From positions 1 through 32,412 of the forward strand of contig CAJTVQ010000046.1 of assembly GCA_910579935.1 (NCBI GenBank): 32,412 bases of DNA. Direction: 5' to 3'. The notes under the pieces were generated by a model. The model made no database searches and was not told where the DNA came from. It was given only the letters and a program-made list of their open reading frames with translations. The stretch comes from an uncultured Lachnospiraceae bacterium. GTDB lineage: Bacteria; Bacillota; Clostridia; Lachnospirales; Lachnospiraceae. Below, one piece after another: positions 16,617-24,645 of the stretch (within the stretch, counting starts at the first letter, position 1; every line of letters begins with the position of its first letter). The position numbers and the translations under genes are program-made.

Positions 16617-17234
16617 ATTATTCCGGTGGGGATGTATTCTTTGGGATTTTATTCTCACATGAAATTGGAAGAAGAGTTTTATCCCGGCAGATACCGGACC
16701 GTACAGCTTGAAGAAAACAGTCCGGAAAAACAGCCGGAGGAGACGGTCAGCGAGCAGCCGCAGGTCATTACCGCCTCAGCGGAGGACAATCCGGTAATCA
16801 GTGCGGATACCCAGTACATCATACAGGAAGTAGATTTAAAAAAGGATACTTCCGTAGAGACACAGTGGAAAGTGCCGGATAAATATATAGGAATGGACCG
16901 GAAAAGCTTCATAAAAGAGATGGAGCTGTATCAGCAGTCCCCGTCTTTAAAGGACCAGCAACTGGGCTTTGTGAGCGTAGAGGTGATATCCTTTTCCAAA
17001 TCAAGGGTAGTGATAAGGAAAAATTATATGTTCAGGGAAGCGTATACCGGTTTTTATTTAGTGAACGAAAAAAACTATGTAGTTGTGTATTGCGACGACA
17101 TGAAAACCATATACATGAACACCAATATTACGTTGGATTCCCTGCCGGATAAACTGAAGCAGGAAATTATACAGAACAAGTATATTGCTACGGAGGAGGA
17201 ACTTTATAATTTTCTTGAGTCATATTCTAGTTAG
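16584..17234 (+). CDS. BofC-like secreted or membrane-anchored protein
   Basis: The 216-residue form starts at ATG 16584, with ggggaaa a few bases upstream; in-frame GTG 16554 and ATG 16572 are alternatives with weaker ribosome sites. The N-terminus is basic then hydrophobic (ISVFFIIPVGMYSLGFYSHM), a signal anchor. A Pro/Glu-rich region follows (about 35-85). The C-terminal 60 residues (YVVVYCDDMKTIYMNTNITL through SLPDKLKQEI and EEELYNFLESYSS) resemble the BofC C-terminal domain, which in Bacillus helps control pro-sigma-K processing in the intermembrane space. The neighbouring SpoVB-like gene fits a sporulation role. The match is from memory of the domain pattern. Confidence 0.6.
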   Translation: MKIARRISVFFIIPVGMYSLGFYSHMKLEEEFYPGRYRTVQLEENSPEKQPEETVSEQPQVITASAEDNPVISADTQYIIQEVDLKKDTSVETQWKVPDKYIGMDRKSFIKEMELYQQSPSLKDQQLGFVSVEVISFSKSRVVIRKNYMFREAYTGFYLVNEKNYVVVYCDDMKTIYMNTNITLDSLPDKLKQEIIQNKYIATEEELYNFLESYSS

Positions 17235-17283
17235 GGGGATTGCGGTAATTGGTGGGAGAACACCCCTGCCGCCGTAAAATCCC
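17235..17283 (+). other. Nested-hairpin segment after the BofC-like gene
   Basis: Directly after the TAG lie three nested complementary pairs: GGGAT (17236-17240) with ATCCC (17279-17283), GCGG (17242-17245) with CCGC (17269-17272), and GGTG (17251-17254) with CACC (17261-17264). No T run follows, so this is not a standard terminator. It may be a small structured RNA, an mRNA-stabilising element or a mobile-repeat remnant. Confidence 0.35.
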
Positions 17284-17352
17284 TTTGGCTGGAGCGTTGC
17301 CCCTCACTAAATACGGAACCATACCATATCTGAATGAAAATTTTGTCCTGCA

Positions 17353-17381
17353 TTGAAGGAAATCATAATATATGATATGAT
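17353..17381 (+). promoter_or_regulatory. Promoter for the flavoprotein pair
   Basis: TTGAAG (17353-17358), a 17-base spacer, and TATGAT (17376-17381) form a fair sigma-A promoter. About 40 bases separate it from the GTG start at 17429, ahead of which lies ggaggg. Confidence 0.6.
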
Positions 17382-17428
17382 AGAAAAGCATGAAAACGGA
17401 CAGAATTACAGAACGGAGGGAACGTCTT

Positions 17429-18769
17429 GTGAGAAGGGTAGCAGTGATCGGCGGCGGTGCGGCAGGGATGATGGCGGCTGCAGCAGCGGCGCAAAACGGT
17501 GCGGCGGTTACGCTGTATGAAAAAAATGACCGTGTTGGTAAGAAGATACTGGCTACCGGAAACGGGAAGTGCAATTTTTCCAATCGGGATTTTTCCGCAG
17601 ATCATTATTACGGAAACGGGTTAAAGGGTGTGTATATTCCTAAGCTGGAACGTCTGTTCCGGCAGTTTTCCGTGGAAGATACGGTAAACTTTTTCGGTGA
17701 GGCCGGAATGCTGGTGAAGGACAGGAACGGTTATCTCTATCCATGGTCGGAGCAGGCTTCTACCGTATTGGATATTTTGAGGGCGGAATTGCACAGGCAG
17801 AAGATAGACGTACGGGTTTCGGAAGGAATTGAGGCTGTCAGGATGAGAGAGGGGGCAGAAGCGGGAATGTTTCTGACGGAGCCTTTTGGATGTGATGGAG
17901 GGTATCATGCCGTTGTCATTGCCTGCGGCGGCTGTGCAGCACCGAAAACCGGCTCGGACGGAGGCGGGTACAGGCTGGCAAAGCAGCTGGGACACCGGAT
18001 CATAACGACGGTTCCGGCGCTTGTACAGCTGCGGTGCAGCGATGATTTTTTCCGGATGACTGCGGGAGTCAGGTGTGAGGCAGGACTGACACTGTATACA
18101 TATGCAGGGACGGAGACTGGGAAAGCAGGAGACGGCCCGGGCAGGGAGCCGGGAGCGGGAAGCGGCAGACCGGGTAAAAGAGCGGGCAGGGGGCTGGCGG
18201 TGCAGGAGGAAGTCGGGGAACTGCAGTTTACCGATTACGGAATATCCGGTATTCCGGTTTTTCAGCTGAGCCGCCAGGCCGCGTATCTCTTAAAGGAAAA
18301 AAAGCATGCAGATGTATGGATTGATTTTTTCCCCCATATGGAAAGGCGGGAATTTGAGGAAATGTGCGAGAGACGGCTGTGCTGCAGACAGGGAAAAACG
18401 GTGGAGGGATTTCTGCTTGGAATGGCGAATAAGAAGATTAATTTGCTGCTACTGAAACTGGCCGGACTGAAACCGGAGGAACCGGCGGAGACGGCCGGGA
18501 TAAAGCGATTGAAAAAACTGCTGTATTCCTACAGGGAACTGCAGGTGCATGTGTCTGCGGCAAATTCTTTTGAGCATGCACAGGTGACGGCAGGCGGGGT
18601 GGATATGGCGGAGGTGTCTGACTGCCTTTCTTCCCTGAAAGCGCCGGGGGTGTATTTTGCGGGAGAAATACTGGATGTAGACGGCCGGTGCGGGGGATAT
18701 AACCTGCAGTGGGCCTGGACGAGCGGTTATGTGGCAGGAAAAAGCGCGGCATTAGGAGACGGGGTATGA
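17429..18769 (+). CDS. HI0933/BaiN-type FAD-dependent oxidoreductase
   Basis: This is a flavoprotein with an N-terminal FAD-binding Rossmann motif, VAVIGGGAAGMMAAAAAAQN (about residues 4-23). GTG 17429 is chosen because ggaggg lies 8 bases upstream; an in-frame ATG at 17390 would add 13 residues. Further conserved parts are KKILATGNGKCNFSN (about 43-57), GGCAAPKTGSDGGGYRLAKQ and the end GEILDVDGRCGGYNLQWAWT. The family includes BaiN-type proteins linked to unsaturated steroid or other enone reduction, but most members have no known substrate. A Gly/Arg-rich stretch at about 230-255 breaks the domain and looks like an insertion. The gene overlaps the next flavoprotein by ATGA. Confidence 0.88.
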   Translation: MRRVAVIGGGAAGMMAAAAAAQNGAAVTLYEKNDRVGKKILATGNGKCNFSNRDFSADHYYGNGLKGVYIPKLERLFRQFSVEDTVNFFGEAGMLVKDRNGYLYPWSEQASTVLDILRAELHRQKIDVRVSEGIEAVRMREGAEAGMFLTEPFGCDGGYHAVVIACGGCAAPKTGSDGGGYRLAKQLGHRIITTVPALVQLRCSDDFFRMTAGVRCEAGLTLYTYAGTETGKAGDGPGREPGAGSGRPGKRAGRGLAVQEEVGELQFTDYGISGIPVFQLSRQAAYLLKEKKHADVWIDFFPHMERREFEEMCERRLCCRQGKTVEGFLLGMANKKINLLLLKLAGLKPEEPAETAGIKRLKKLLYSYRELQVHVSAANSFEHAQVTAGGVDMAEVSDCLSSLKAPGVYFAGEILDVDGRCGGYNLQWAWTSGYVAGKSAALGDGV

Positions 18770-20565
18770 TTCGGATTAATCAGATCAAATTAAAACCGGG
18801 CCAGGGGCCGGAAGTATTGGAGAAAAAAATAAGAAAGCTGCTCCGGCTGCAGGAAAAGGCGGATTTCCGGTGGCAGATCGTAAAGAGTTCCATAGACGCA
18901 CGGAAAAAACCGGAAATTTATATCAGTTATACGGTAGAGGTGACCGGACTGGAAGAACGGGCAGTTATGAAACGGTGCAGGGACAAGTCGGTCAGTCTTG
19001 CAGAGCCGGTCTGTTACCGTTTTCCCTCATCCGGCGTAAAAGAACTGAACAGCCGGCCGGTAGTGGTCGGAACCGGTCCGGCCGGTCTGTTCTGCGGGTA
19101 TATGCTGGCGCTCCACGGATACCGGCCGATTTTGCTGGAACGAGGGCAGAAGGTGGAGGAACGGTGCCGGACAGTAGAAGCTTTTTGGGAAAGCGGTACG
19201 CTGGATACGGAATGTAACGTACAGTTCGGAGAAGGGGGCGCAGGGACTTTTTCCGACGGAAAGCTGAATACGCTCGTGAAGGATAAAGAAGGAAGGAACA
19301 GGGAAGTGCTCCGGATTTTGGTTGAAGCGGGAGCTCCGGAGAATATTCTGTATGAGGGGAAACCTCATATCGGAACGGATATTCTGGTGAAAGTGGTGCA
19401 GCATATGCGCAGCACGATTCTTGCCCATGGCGGTGAGGTACGGTTTGGGACGAAGATGACAGAACTGCGGATGAAAGACGGAAAGATAACCGGTGTGCGG
19501 ACGGAAAAGGTGCTGCATACAGGGAAAATGCCGGATACGGAGAAAGCATCAAAGCCGGAAACCATCGAAACGGAGCTTGTAGTGCTGGCCATCGGACACA
19601 GTGCGCGGGATACGTTTCAGATGCTGTATGACAGCCGGGTACCGATGGAAGCAAAAGCTTTTGCGGTGGGCCTGCGTGTGGAGCATCCCCAGAAACTGAT
19701 TAATATTTCGCAGTACGGGGCTGCGGAACCGGAATTTCTTCCTCCGGCTTCTTATAAACTTACGGCGCAGACAAAGGAAGGCCGCGGCGTTTATTCCTTC
19801 TGCATGTGTCCGGGCGGCTATGTGGTAAATGCTTCTTCGGAGGAAGGCAGGATGGCAGTGAACGGTATGAGTTACAGCGGCCGGAACGGGGAAAATTCCA
19901 ACAGTGCGGTCGTGGTATCCGTAACGCCGGAAGATTACGGCAGCAGTCATCCGTTAGGCGGCCTCGCTTTTCAGCGCAGGCTGGAAGAGAAGGCTTTTAA
20001 GGCAGGAAACGGGAAGGTTCCGGTGGAGCGTTACGGAGATTTCAGACGGGCAGTGACCGGGCAGGAACAAAGGCAGGACGGGAACGGGGAACCGGAGACA
20101 GAGGGTTACCGGCCGCAGATAAAGGGAAACTGGCAGTTCGCGCCCGTACATGATATTCTGCCGGAAGAATTGAACCGTGCATTTCTGGAGGGGATGGAAG
20201 CGTTTGGGAGAATGATGGACGGATTCGCATCGGAACGGGTTCTGCTTTCGGGGGTAGAAAGCAGGACTTCCTCACCGGTACGAATCCACAGAGACGCTTC
20301 CGGGCAGTCGGAAATAAAAGGGTTATATCCCTGCGGAGAAGGCGCGGGATATGCCGGAGGCATTACTTCGGCGGCGATGGACGGAATCCGGATTGCGGAA
20401 TTGATCGCGGGAACATATAAGCCGGTACGGGAAGACGGAGCGGCGCAGGGGAACGGGCCGGCGAAGGAAGACGGAACGTTTCAGAAGGACAGGGCAGTGC
20501 AGGGGGGCAGGTCATCCCAGAAAAGCAGGGCAGTACAGAAAAACAGAACCGGACAAAAAAAGTAG
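18766..20565 (+). CDS. Large FAD-dependent dehydrogenase (COG2509-like)
   Basis: This 599-residue flavoprotein starts at ATG 18766, overlapping the previous stop. Residues 1-90 form an N-terminal domain of the family, then the FAD motif VVVGTGPAGLFCGYMLALHG (about 100-119) and LERGQKVEERCR. The signature TECNVQFGEGGAGTFSDGKL (about 148-167) and CEGAGYAGGITSAAMDG-like GEGAGYAGGITSAAMDG near the C-terminus identify the uncharacterised dehydrogenase family. The last 45-50 residues are a low-complexity Gly/Gln/Lys/Arg tail beyond the domain end. Cotranscription with the previous flavoprotein is very likely. The reaction is unknown. Confidence 0.88.
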   Translation: MIRINQIKLKPGQGPEVLEKKIRKLLRLQEKADFRWQIVKSSIDARKKPEIYISYTVEVTGLEERAVMKRCRDKSVSLAEPVCYRFPSSGVKELNSRPVVVGTGPAGLFCGYMLALHGYRPILLERGQKVEERCRTVEAFWESGTLDTECNVQFGEGGAGTFSDGKLNTLVKDKEGRNREVLRILVEAGAPENILYEGKPHIGTDILVKVVQHMRSTILAHGGEVRFGTKMTELRMKDGKITGVRTEKVLHTGKMPDTEKASKPETIETELVVLAIGHSARDTFQMLYDSRVPMEAKAFAVGLRVEHPQKLINISQYGAAEPEFLPPASYKLTAQTKEGRGVYSFCMCPGGYVVNASSEEGRMAVNGMSYSGRNGENSNSAVVVSVTPEDYGSSHPLGGLAFQRRLEEKAFKAGNGKVPVERYGDFRRAVTGQEQRQDGNGEPETEGYRPQIKGNWQFAPVHDILPEELNRAFLEGMEAFGRMMDGFASERVLLSGVESRTSSPVRIHRDASGQSEIKGLYPCGEGAGYAGGITSAAMDGIRIAELIAGTYKPVREDGAAQGNGPAKEDGTFQKDRAVQGGRSSQKSRAVQKNRTGQKK

Positions 20566-20631
20566 TGCAGGAAAGCGGGGCAGGAGATGAAAACGGAGCA
20601 GGGAACAGAAGTAAAAAGACAGGACAAAGAT

Positions 20632-21504
20632 ATGCCGGGACGGGAGTTCAGGGAGTTGCTGAAAAACAAAAAGCGGATTGTGGTAAAGATCGGTTCATCT
20701 TCGCTTCAGCATCCGGAAACCGGGGATTTGGATTATACGAAACTGGATGTTCTTGTCAGGGAATTGTGCGATATGCGGAATCGGGGCAAGGACGTTGTGT
20801 TAGTGACATCGGGAGCCATTGCGGTAGGAAAGAAAGCGGTACATATTAAGGATATCCGGCATCCGGGCGACAGTCCGATCGCAGTCAAACAGGCATGTGC
20901 GGCAGTAGGGCAGGCGAGACTGATGATGACTTATCAGAAGATTTTTGCCGAATATAATCAGGTGGCGGCGCAGATACTGATGACAAAGAATACCATTGTG
21001 GATAATCTGAACCGGTATAATGCGCACAATACATTTTCCGAGCTGTTCAAGCTGGGTGTCATTCCCATTGTCAACGAGAACGATACGGTTGCTACCTATG
21101 AAATCGAATTCGGTGATAACGACAGTCTGTCTGCCATTGTGGCAGCGCTTGTGGAAGCAGACCTTCTGATACTGCTTTCCGATATTGACGGACTGTATAC
21201 GGATGATCCAAGGAAGAATGAAAATGCGGAGTTTATCGAAGTAGTGGAGGAACTGAGCGACGAACTGATGGGAATGGGAAAACCTTCTACGGGAAGCGAT
21301 GTAGGGACCGGAGGGATGAATACCAAGCTGATAGCCGCTAAGATAGCAACCAGTTCCAATATAGATATGGTCATAGCCAACAGCAGGGATATCAAAGTGC
21401 TGCACCGTATTTTGGATGGACAGAATATAGGAACTTTGTTTGTGGGCAATGAGAAGACCTATTTTGATTTACCGGAATTTGTAGAAAAAATGCATGAAAA
21501 CTGA
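20632..21504 (+). CDS. proB: Glutamate 5-kinase
   Basis: ProB phosphorylates glutamate with ATP, the first step of proline synthesis. ATG 20632 puts IVVKIGSSSLQ at residues 16-26, as in the family. ATG 20587 is in frame but has its ribosome site directly against it, so I prefer the shorter form (290 residues). Conserved parts are VLVTSGAIAVGKK, VNENDTVATYEIEFGDNDSL (about 148-167) and LSDIDGLYTDDPR. The C-terminal PUA domain is absent, as in many clostridial ProB. proA lies about 1.5 kb downstream, beyond three other genes. No T-box leader is visible. Confidence 0.94.
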   Translation: MPGREFRELLKNKKRIVVKIGSSSLQHPETGDLDYTKLDVLVRELCDMRNRGKDVVLVTSGAIAVGKKAVHIKDIRHPGDSPIAVKQACAAVGQARLMMTYQKIFAEYNQVAAQILMTKNTIVDNLNRYNAHNTFSELFKLGVIPIVNENDTVATYEIEFGDNDSLSAIVAALVEADLLILLSDIDGLYTDDPRKNENAEFIEVVEELSDELMGMGKPSTGSDVGTGGMNTKLIAAKIATSSNIDMVIANSRDIKVLHRILDGQNIGTLFVGNEKTYFDLPEFVEKMHEN

Positions 21505-21560
21505 GAGAATGGAAAAAGTGAAGAGAACAGGCAGGAAATCATGGGGTTAGGAGGCGTGCC

Positions 21561-21788
21561 ATGGTCAATTTGGAAGAGAAAATAAAACGGATTAATGAAT
21601 TATACCGGAAATCCCAGGCGGAGGGACTGAACGAAGCGGAGAAAAAGGAGCAGGCTGAGCTGCGCAGTGAATACGTAGCCAATATCAGGGCAAACCTGCG
21701 CGGACAGCTGGACCAGATAGACATTCAGGAAAAGGACGGTTCGATTACCAATCTTGGAGAAAAGTATGGAAACAAAGGCACTCATTAG
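21561..21788 (+). CDS. DUF896 (YnzC-like) protein
   Basis: This 75-residue protein matches DUF896: MVNLEEKIKRINELYRKSQA, then LNEAEKKEQAELRSEYVANI, then LRGQLDQIDI. The fold is a small helical hairpin; YnzC of Bacillus is SOS-linked but of unknown function. Ribosome site aggagg lies 7-8 bases before the ATG. Its end overlaps the next gene start by 23 bases. Confidence 0.93.
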   Translation: MVNLEEKIKRINELYRKSQAEGLNEAEKKEQAELRSEYVANIRANLRGQLDQIDIQEKDGSITNLGEKYGNKGTH

Positions 21789-22347
21789 AAAACGGGTACT
21801 GGAGATGCGGGATGGAATGCCTTTGGGCGAACGCAGTGAGAAAAACCGGAAGATTGCCGAAAGGGTTATGAAGCATCCGGCTTACCGGAAAGCCGGCAGC
21901 CTTTTAACTTATGTGAGCTATAAGAGTGAAGCGGACACGCTGGTTTTGATAGAACATGCGCTGAAAAACGGGAAGAAGGTATATTGTCCGAAAGTCTCCG
22001 GCAGGGAAATGGAGTTTTACCGCATTGCTTCACAGGATGATCTGGAAGACGGTTATAGGGGCATACGGGAGCCGAGGAACAGGAATGAAGAGAGGATGTT
22101 TCGTGCCGGCATAAAATGGGGGGAAAATCTGATGCTTATGCCGGGCAGCGTTTTTGATAAAGAAAGAAACCGTATCGGCTACGGGGGAGGATATTATGAC
22201 CGCTATTTGGAAACGCATACAGGACTGACCGTTATGGCTTTATGCTATGAAATGCAGGTACAGGAAAGAATCCCAACGGAACGGCATGACCGGAAGCCGG
22301 ATATAGTCATAACGGAATGTCATGGATATGAAAGCGCCGGAGACTAA
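21766..22347 (+). CDS. 5-formyltetrahydrofolate cyclo-ligase
   Basis: The enzyme closes 5-formyl-tetrahydrofolate to 5,10-methenyl-THF with ATP. ATG 21766 (ggagaaaag upstream) gives 193 residues, the usual size. Signatures: the basic N-terminus ETKALIRKRVLEMRDGM, SYKSEADTLVLIEHALKNGK, VYCPKV and the ATP-site motif NRIGYGGGYYDRYLE (about 141-155), preceded by MPGSVFDKE. It overlaps DUF896. A perfect hairpin terminator follows. Confidence 0.93.
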   Translation: METKALIRKRVLEMRDGMPLGERSEKNRKIAERVMKHPAYRKAGSLLTYVSYKSEADTLVLIEHALKNGKKVYCPKVSGREMEFYRIASQDDLEDGYRGIREPRNRNEERMFRAGIKWGENLMLMPGSVFDKERNRIGYGGGYYDRYLETHTGLTVMALCYEMQVQERIPTERHDRKPDIVITECHGYESAGD

Positions 22348-22349
22348 AA

Positions 22350-22372
22350 AAAGAACCCTTTAAGGGTTCTTT
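22350..22372. terminator. Bidirectional terminator between cyclo-ligase and XRE genes
   Basis: A perfect inverted repeat, AAAGAACCCTT (22350-22360) and AAGGGTTCTTT (22362-22372), preceded by As and followed by Ts, lies between two convergent genes. It can terminate both. The stop codon of the XRE gene lies inside it. Confidence 0.85.
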
Positions 22373-22719
22373 CCGCCTTGTGTACTGCTCAGATAAGACA
22401 GATATTTGATCAGTTCCTGCCTGCCGTCTTTATTCAGCTGGCCGAGATTGATCAGCACCTCCTTGAGGGAAACGTCCTGGATGAACCTTGCGTTTAAATC
22501 ATAGGAACCGGCAGGAGACGGTTCCATGCCGAGTATGAAGTCTGTACTGACCTGATAGAGTTTGGCAAGGTTTACAACGTGGCGGGAGGGAAGTTCCCTT
22601 TTATCCAGTTCATAATAGGAATAAGCCTGTTGGGAAATGCCCAAATAATCGGCTACCTGCCGTTGTTTATAATGGTTTTCTTCCCTTAAATCTTTAATAC
22701 GGTCATGTATGTCTGTCAA
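22360..22719 (-). CDS. XRE-family helix-turn-helix regulator with TTG start
   Basis: This is a small DNA-binding regulator of 119 residues. The best start is TTG (22717-22719), which has ribosome site aggagg 7 bases upstream. The Xre/Cro helix-turn-helix covers about residues 5-60 (IKDLREENHYKQRQVADYLG, then ISQQAYSYYELDKRELPSRH). The tail (about 70-119) is helical and has no sensor domain I can name. It is convergent to the cyclo-ligase gene and divergent from proA, so it may control proA or itself. The target is not known. Confidence 0.85.
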   Translation of the reverse strand: MTDIHDRIKDLREENHYKQRQVADYLGISQQAYSYYELDKRELPSRHVVNLAKLYQVSTDFILGMEPSPAGSYDLNARFIQDVSLKEVLINLGQLNKDGRQELIKYLSYLSSTQGGKNP

Positions 22720-22768
22720 GATAATACCTCCTACTGCAAAACGTTGTGTATTCTCATGCATAGATAAT

Positions 22769-22796
22769 ATCATACAACATGAATGAGTTTGTCCAA
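22769..22796 (-). promoter_or_regulatory. Promoter of the XRE regulator
   Basis: On the minus strand TTGGAC (22791-22796), a 16-base spacer and TATGAT (22769-22774) precede the regulator. This places the start about 45 bases upstream of the TTG. Confidence 0.5.
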
Positions 22797-22831
22797 AAAT
22801 CACAAATATATGTGAATATTTTTGGAAGACT

Positions 22832-22846
22832 AAGACAGGTTGTCTT
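22832..22846. promoter_or_regulatory. Inverted repeat upstream of the proA promoter
   Basis: AAGACA, GGT, TGTCTT is a perfect 6-base inverted repeat with a 3-base centre, 17 bases before the -35 of proA and near the divergent XRE promoter. It is a candidate operator. No binding protein is known. Confidence 0.35.
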
Positions 22847-22863
22847 CTGCAGTGTATTAGGGC

Positions 22864-22892
22864 TTGATAAAAGAGGGGATATTATATATAAT
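22864..22892 (+). promoter_or_regulatory. Promoter of proA
   Basis: TTGATA (22864-22869), 17 bases, TATAAT (22887-22892) forms a strong sigma-A match. The leader is about 137 bases, purine-rich, with no T-box or riboswitch motif that I can see. Confidence 0.75.
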
Positions 22893-23035
22893 TTAGGGAA
22901 ACAGCGCTGGTGACAGAGGCAACGGAAAAGCGGGATAGAAAGAATTGGAAAAGGGGATTGGGAAAAAGAATTGAAAATAAATAACACAATAGGCGATTAA
23001 GATAAGAAATGATGATTTATGGGAGGAAATAAGGG

Positions 23036-24292
23036 ATGGACAGGATTGATCTGAATAATATGGGGCAGCGGGCAGCGACGGCAAAGTATGAGCTGCAGAA
23101 ACTGGATGCGGATGCTAAAAATGAAGTGCTGCAGGCAGTTGCCAGACAGCTTGTGGAGGATATGGAAGGAATTTTGCAGGAGAACGGCAGGGATATCCGC
23201 AGGGGGGAAGAAAACGGGATGCATCCCGGAATGATAGACAGGCTCCGGCTGACAGAGGAGCGGATAAATGCAATGGCAGAGGGATTGTGTCAGATTGCCG
23301 GACTGGAGGACCCGGTAGGGGAGGTACTGGAGGCATTTGAACAGCCGAACGGACTCCGGATTCAGAAAAGAAGGGTTCCTTTAGGGGTGATCGGGATTAT
23401 TTATGAGTCGCGTCCGAATGTAACGGCGGATGCTTTCGGGTTATGTTTCAAGGCCGGAAATGCCGTGATCTTAAAAGGGGGAAGCGATGCGCTTCTGTCC
23501 AATATGGCAGTGACGGCTTCCATACGGAAGGCATTGGAAGGCTGTAAGGTCAGTGCGGATGCAATTCAGCTGATCGAAAGTACGGACCGGGAGGTGGCGT
23601 CCCGTTTTATGAAACTGAACCGGTATGTGGATGTGCTGATTCCGCGCGGAGGGGCGGGGCTGATACGCAGCGTGGTGGAAAACAGTACGATTCCGGTGAT
23701 TGAAACCGGAACCGGAAACTGTCATATTTATGTGGATGAATATGCGGATTTGGAGAAGGCGCTGCCCATTATCCTGAATGCAAAGACGCAGCGGATTGGA
23801 GTGTGCAATGCCTGTGAATCGCTGGTGATTCATGAAGCGGTGAAAGAACGCTTTTTACCCCGTCTGGCGGAAGCACTGAAAGCGGCCCATGTGGAGATGC
23901 GCGGGGATGAGCAGGTGTGTACGCTAATAAGTGATGCGCTGGCGGCAACGGAAGAAGATTACGGAAAGGAATATCTGGATTACATATTGTCCATGAAAGT
24001 GGTGGGCAGTATAGAAGAGGCAATTTCTCATATTAATAAATATAATACGAAACACTCGGAAGCAATCATTACGGAGAATCCGGGGAATGCAGAGCAGTTT
24101 TTGAAGGAAGTGGATGCAGCCTGTGTTTATGTCAATGCTTCCACACGCTTTACGGATGGGTTTGAATTTGGTTTCGGGGCGGAAATCGGTATCAGTACGC
24201 AGAAACTTCATGCAAGGGGACCTATGGGATTGAAGGAACTGACTTCCTATAAATATACGATTGAAGGGACGGGGCAGGTGCGGCCTTCGTGA
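23036..24292 (+). CDS. proA: Glutamate-5-semialdehyde dehydrogenase
   Basis: ProA reduces glutamyl-5-phosphate with NADPH to glutamate-5-semialdehyde, second step of proline synthesis. The 418-residue size is typical. Conserved parts are VPLGVIGIIYESRPNVTADA (about 117-136), KGGSDALLSN, the aldehyde dehydrogenase Glu region (PVIETGTGNCHIYVDEYADL) and the catalytic-Cys segment RIGVCNACESLVIHE. It ends with GRGPMGLKELTSYKY-like ARGPMGLKELTSYKY. Ribosome site gggagga precedes ATG 23036. It has its own promoter, apart from proB. Confidence 0.96.
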   Translation: MDRIDLNNMGQRAATAKYELQKLDADAKNEVLQAVARQLVEDMEGILQENGRDIRRGEENGMHPGMIDRLRLTEERINAMAEGLCQIAGLEDPVGEVLEAFEQPNGLRIQKRRVPLGVIGIIYESRPNVTADAFGLCFKAGNAVILKGGSDALLSNMAVTASIRKALEGCKVSADAIQLIESTDREVASRFMKLNRYVDVLIPRGGAGLIRSVVENSTIPVIETGTGNCHIYVDEYADLEKALPIILNAKTQRIGVCNACESLVIHEAVKERFLPRLAEALKAAHVEMRGDEQVCTLISDALAATEEDYGKEYLDYILSMKVVGSIEEAISHINKYNTKHSEAIITENPGNAEQFLKEVDAACVYVNASTRFTDGFEFGFGAEIGISTQKLHARGPMGLKELTSYKYTIEGTGQVRPS

Positions 24293-24368
24293 GGCGGCAG
24301 GACTGTTGGATTTGGCGGGCCTGTCGGTTATCCGCAAATTGTGACGCATATTTGTCAGAAAGCAGTTT

Positions 24369-24557
24369 TCAAAAGCTGATTAGTTTTGTCCGGTATTCGG
24401 AAATCATTGTGGGACTCATGTTTCGACTCAGGGCATATTCAACAACATCCTCGTCCTTACTCTTGCAAAGGATAATGTCAACGCTGGGGTTTTCGTGGGG
24501 CTTCTTTACGTCTCTGTCCAATGCTTCAAGATAAAACTGTATTTTTCCTTTCAACAC
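24369..24557 (-). pseudogene. C-terminal fragment of a YhcG/DUF1016 PD-(D/E)XK nuclease
   Basis: The minus-strand frame reads IQFYLEALDRDVKKPHENPS, then ILCKSKDEDVVEYALSR and MSPTMISEYRTKLIS. This is the conserved C-terminal region of YhcG/DUF1016 proteins, which are usually 330-370 residues and occur near restriction or defence genes. The N-terminal part is absent, there is no ribosome site, and the frame ends early at a stop. It is a remnant of a lost accessory gene in the 414-base gap between proA and potD. Nothing else codes in that gap. Confidence 0.8.
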
Positions 24558-24645
24558 TATTTGTATATCCTTACAAATTCTTTATAAAATATTTATTATC
24601 GCCCAAAATTGTTTTGTGGCTGAATCCGTAAATAAGGCGGAAAAT

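Noticed and set aside
20580..20631. Long N-terminus of ProB from ATG 20587
   Set aside because: The AGGAG directly abuts that ATG, and the extra 15 residues are charged and not family-like. The later ATG 20632 places the kinase motif as usual.
22893..23035. T-box or other riboswitch in the proA leader
   Set aside because: The leader is only about 137 bases and has no T-box antiterminator motif or terminator hairpin. It is just purine-rich.
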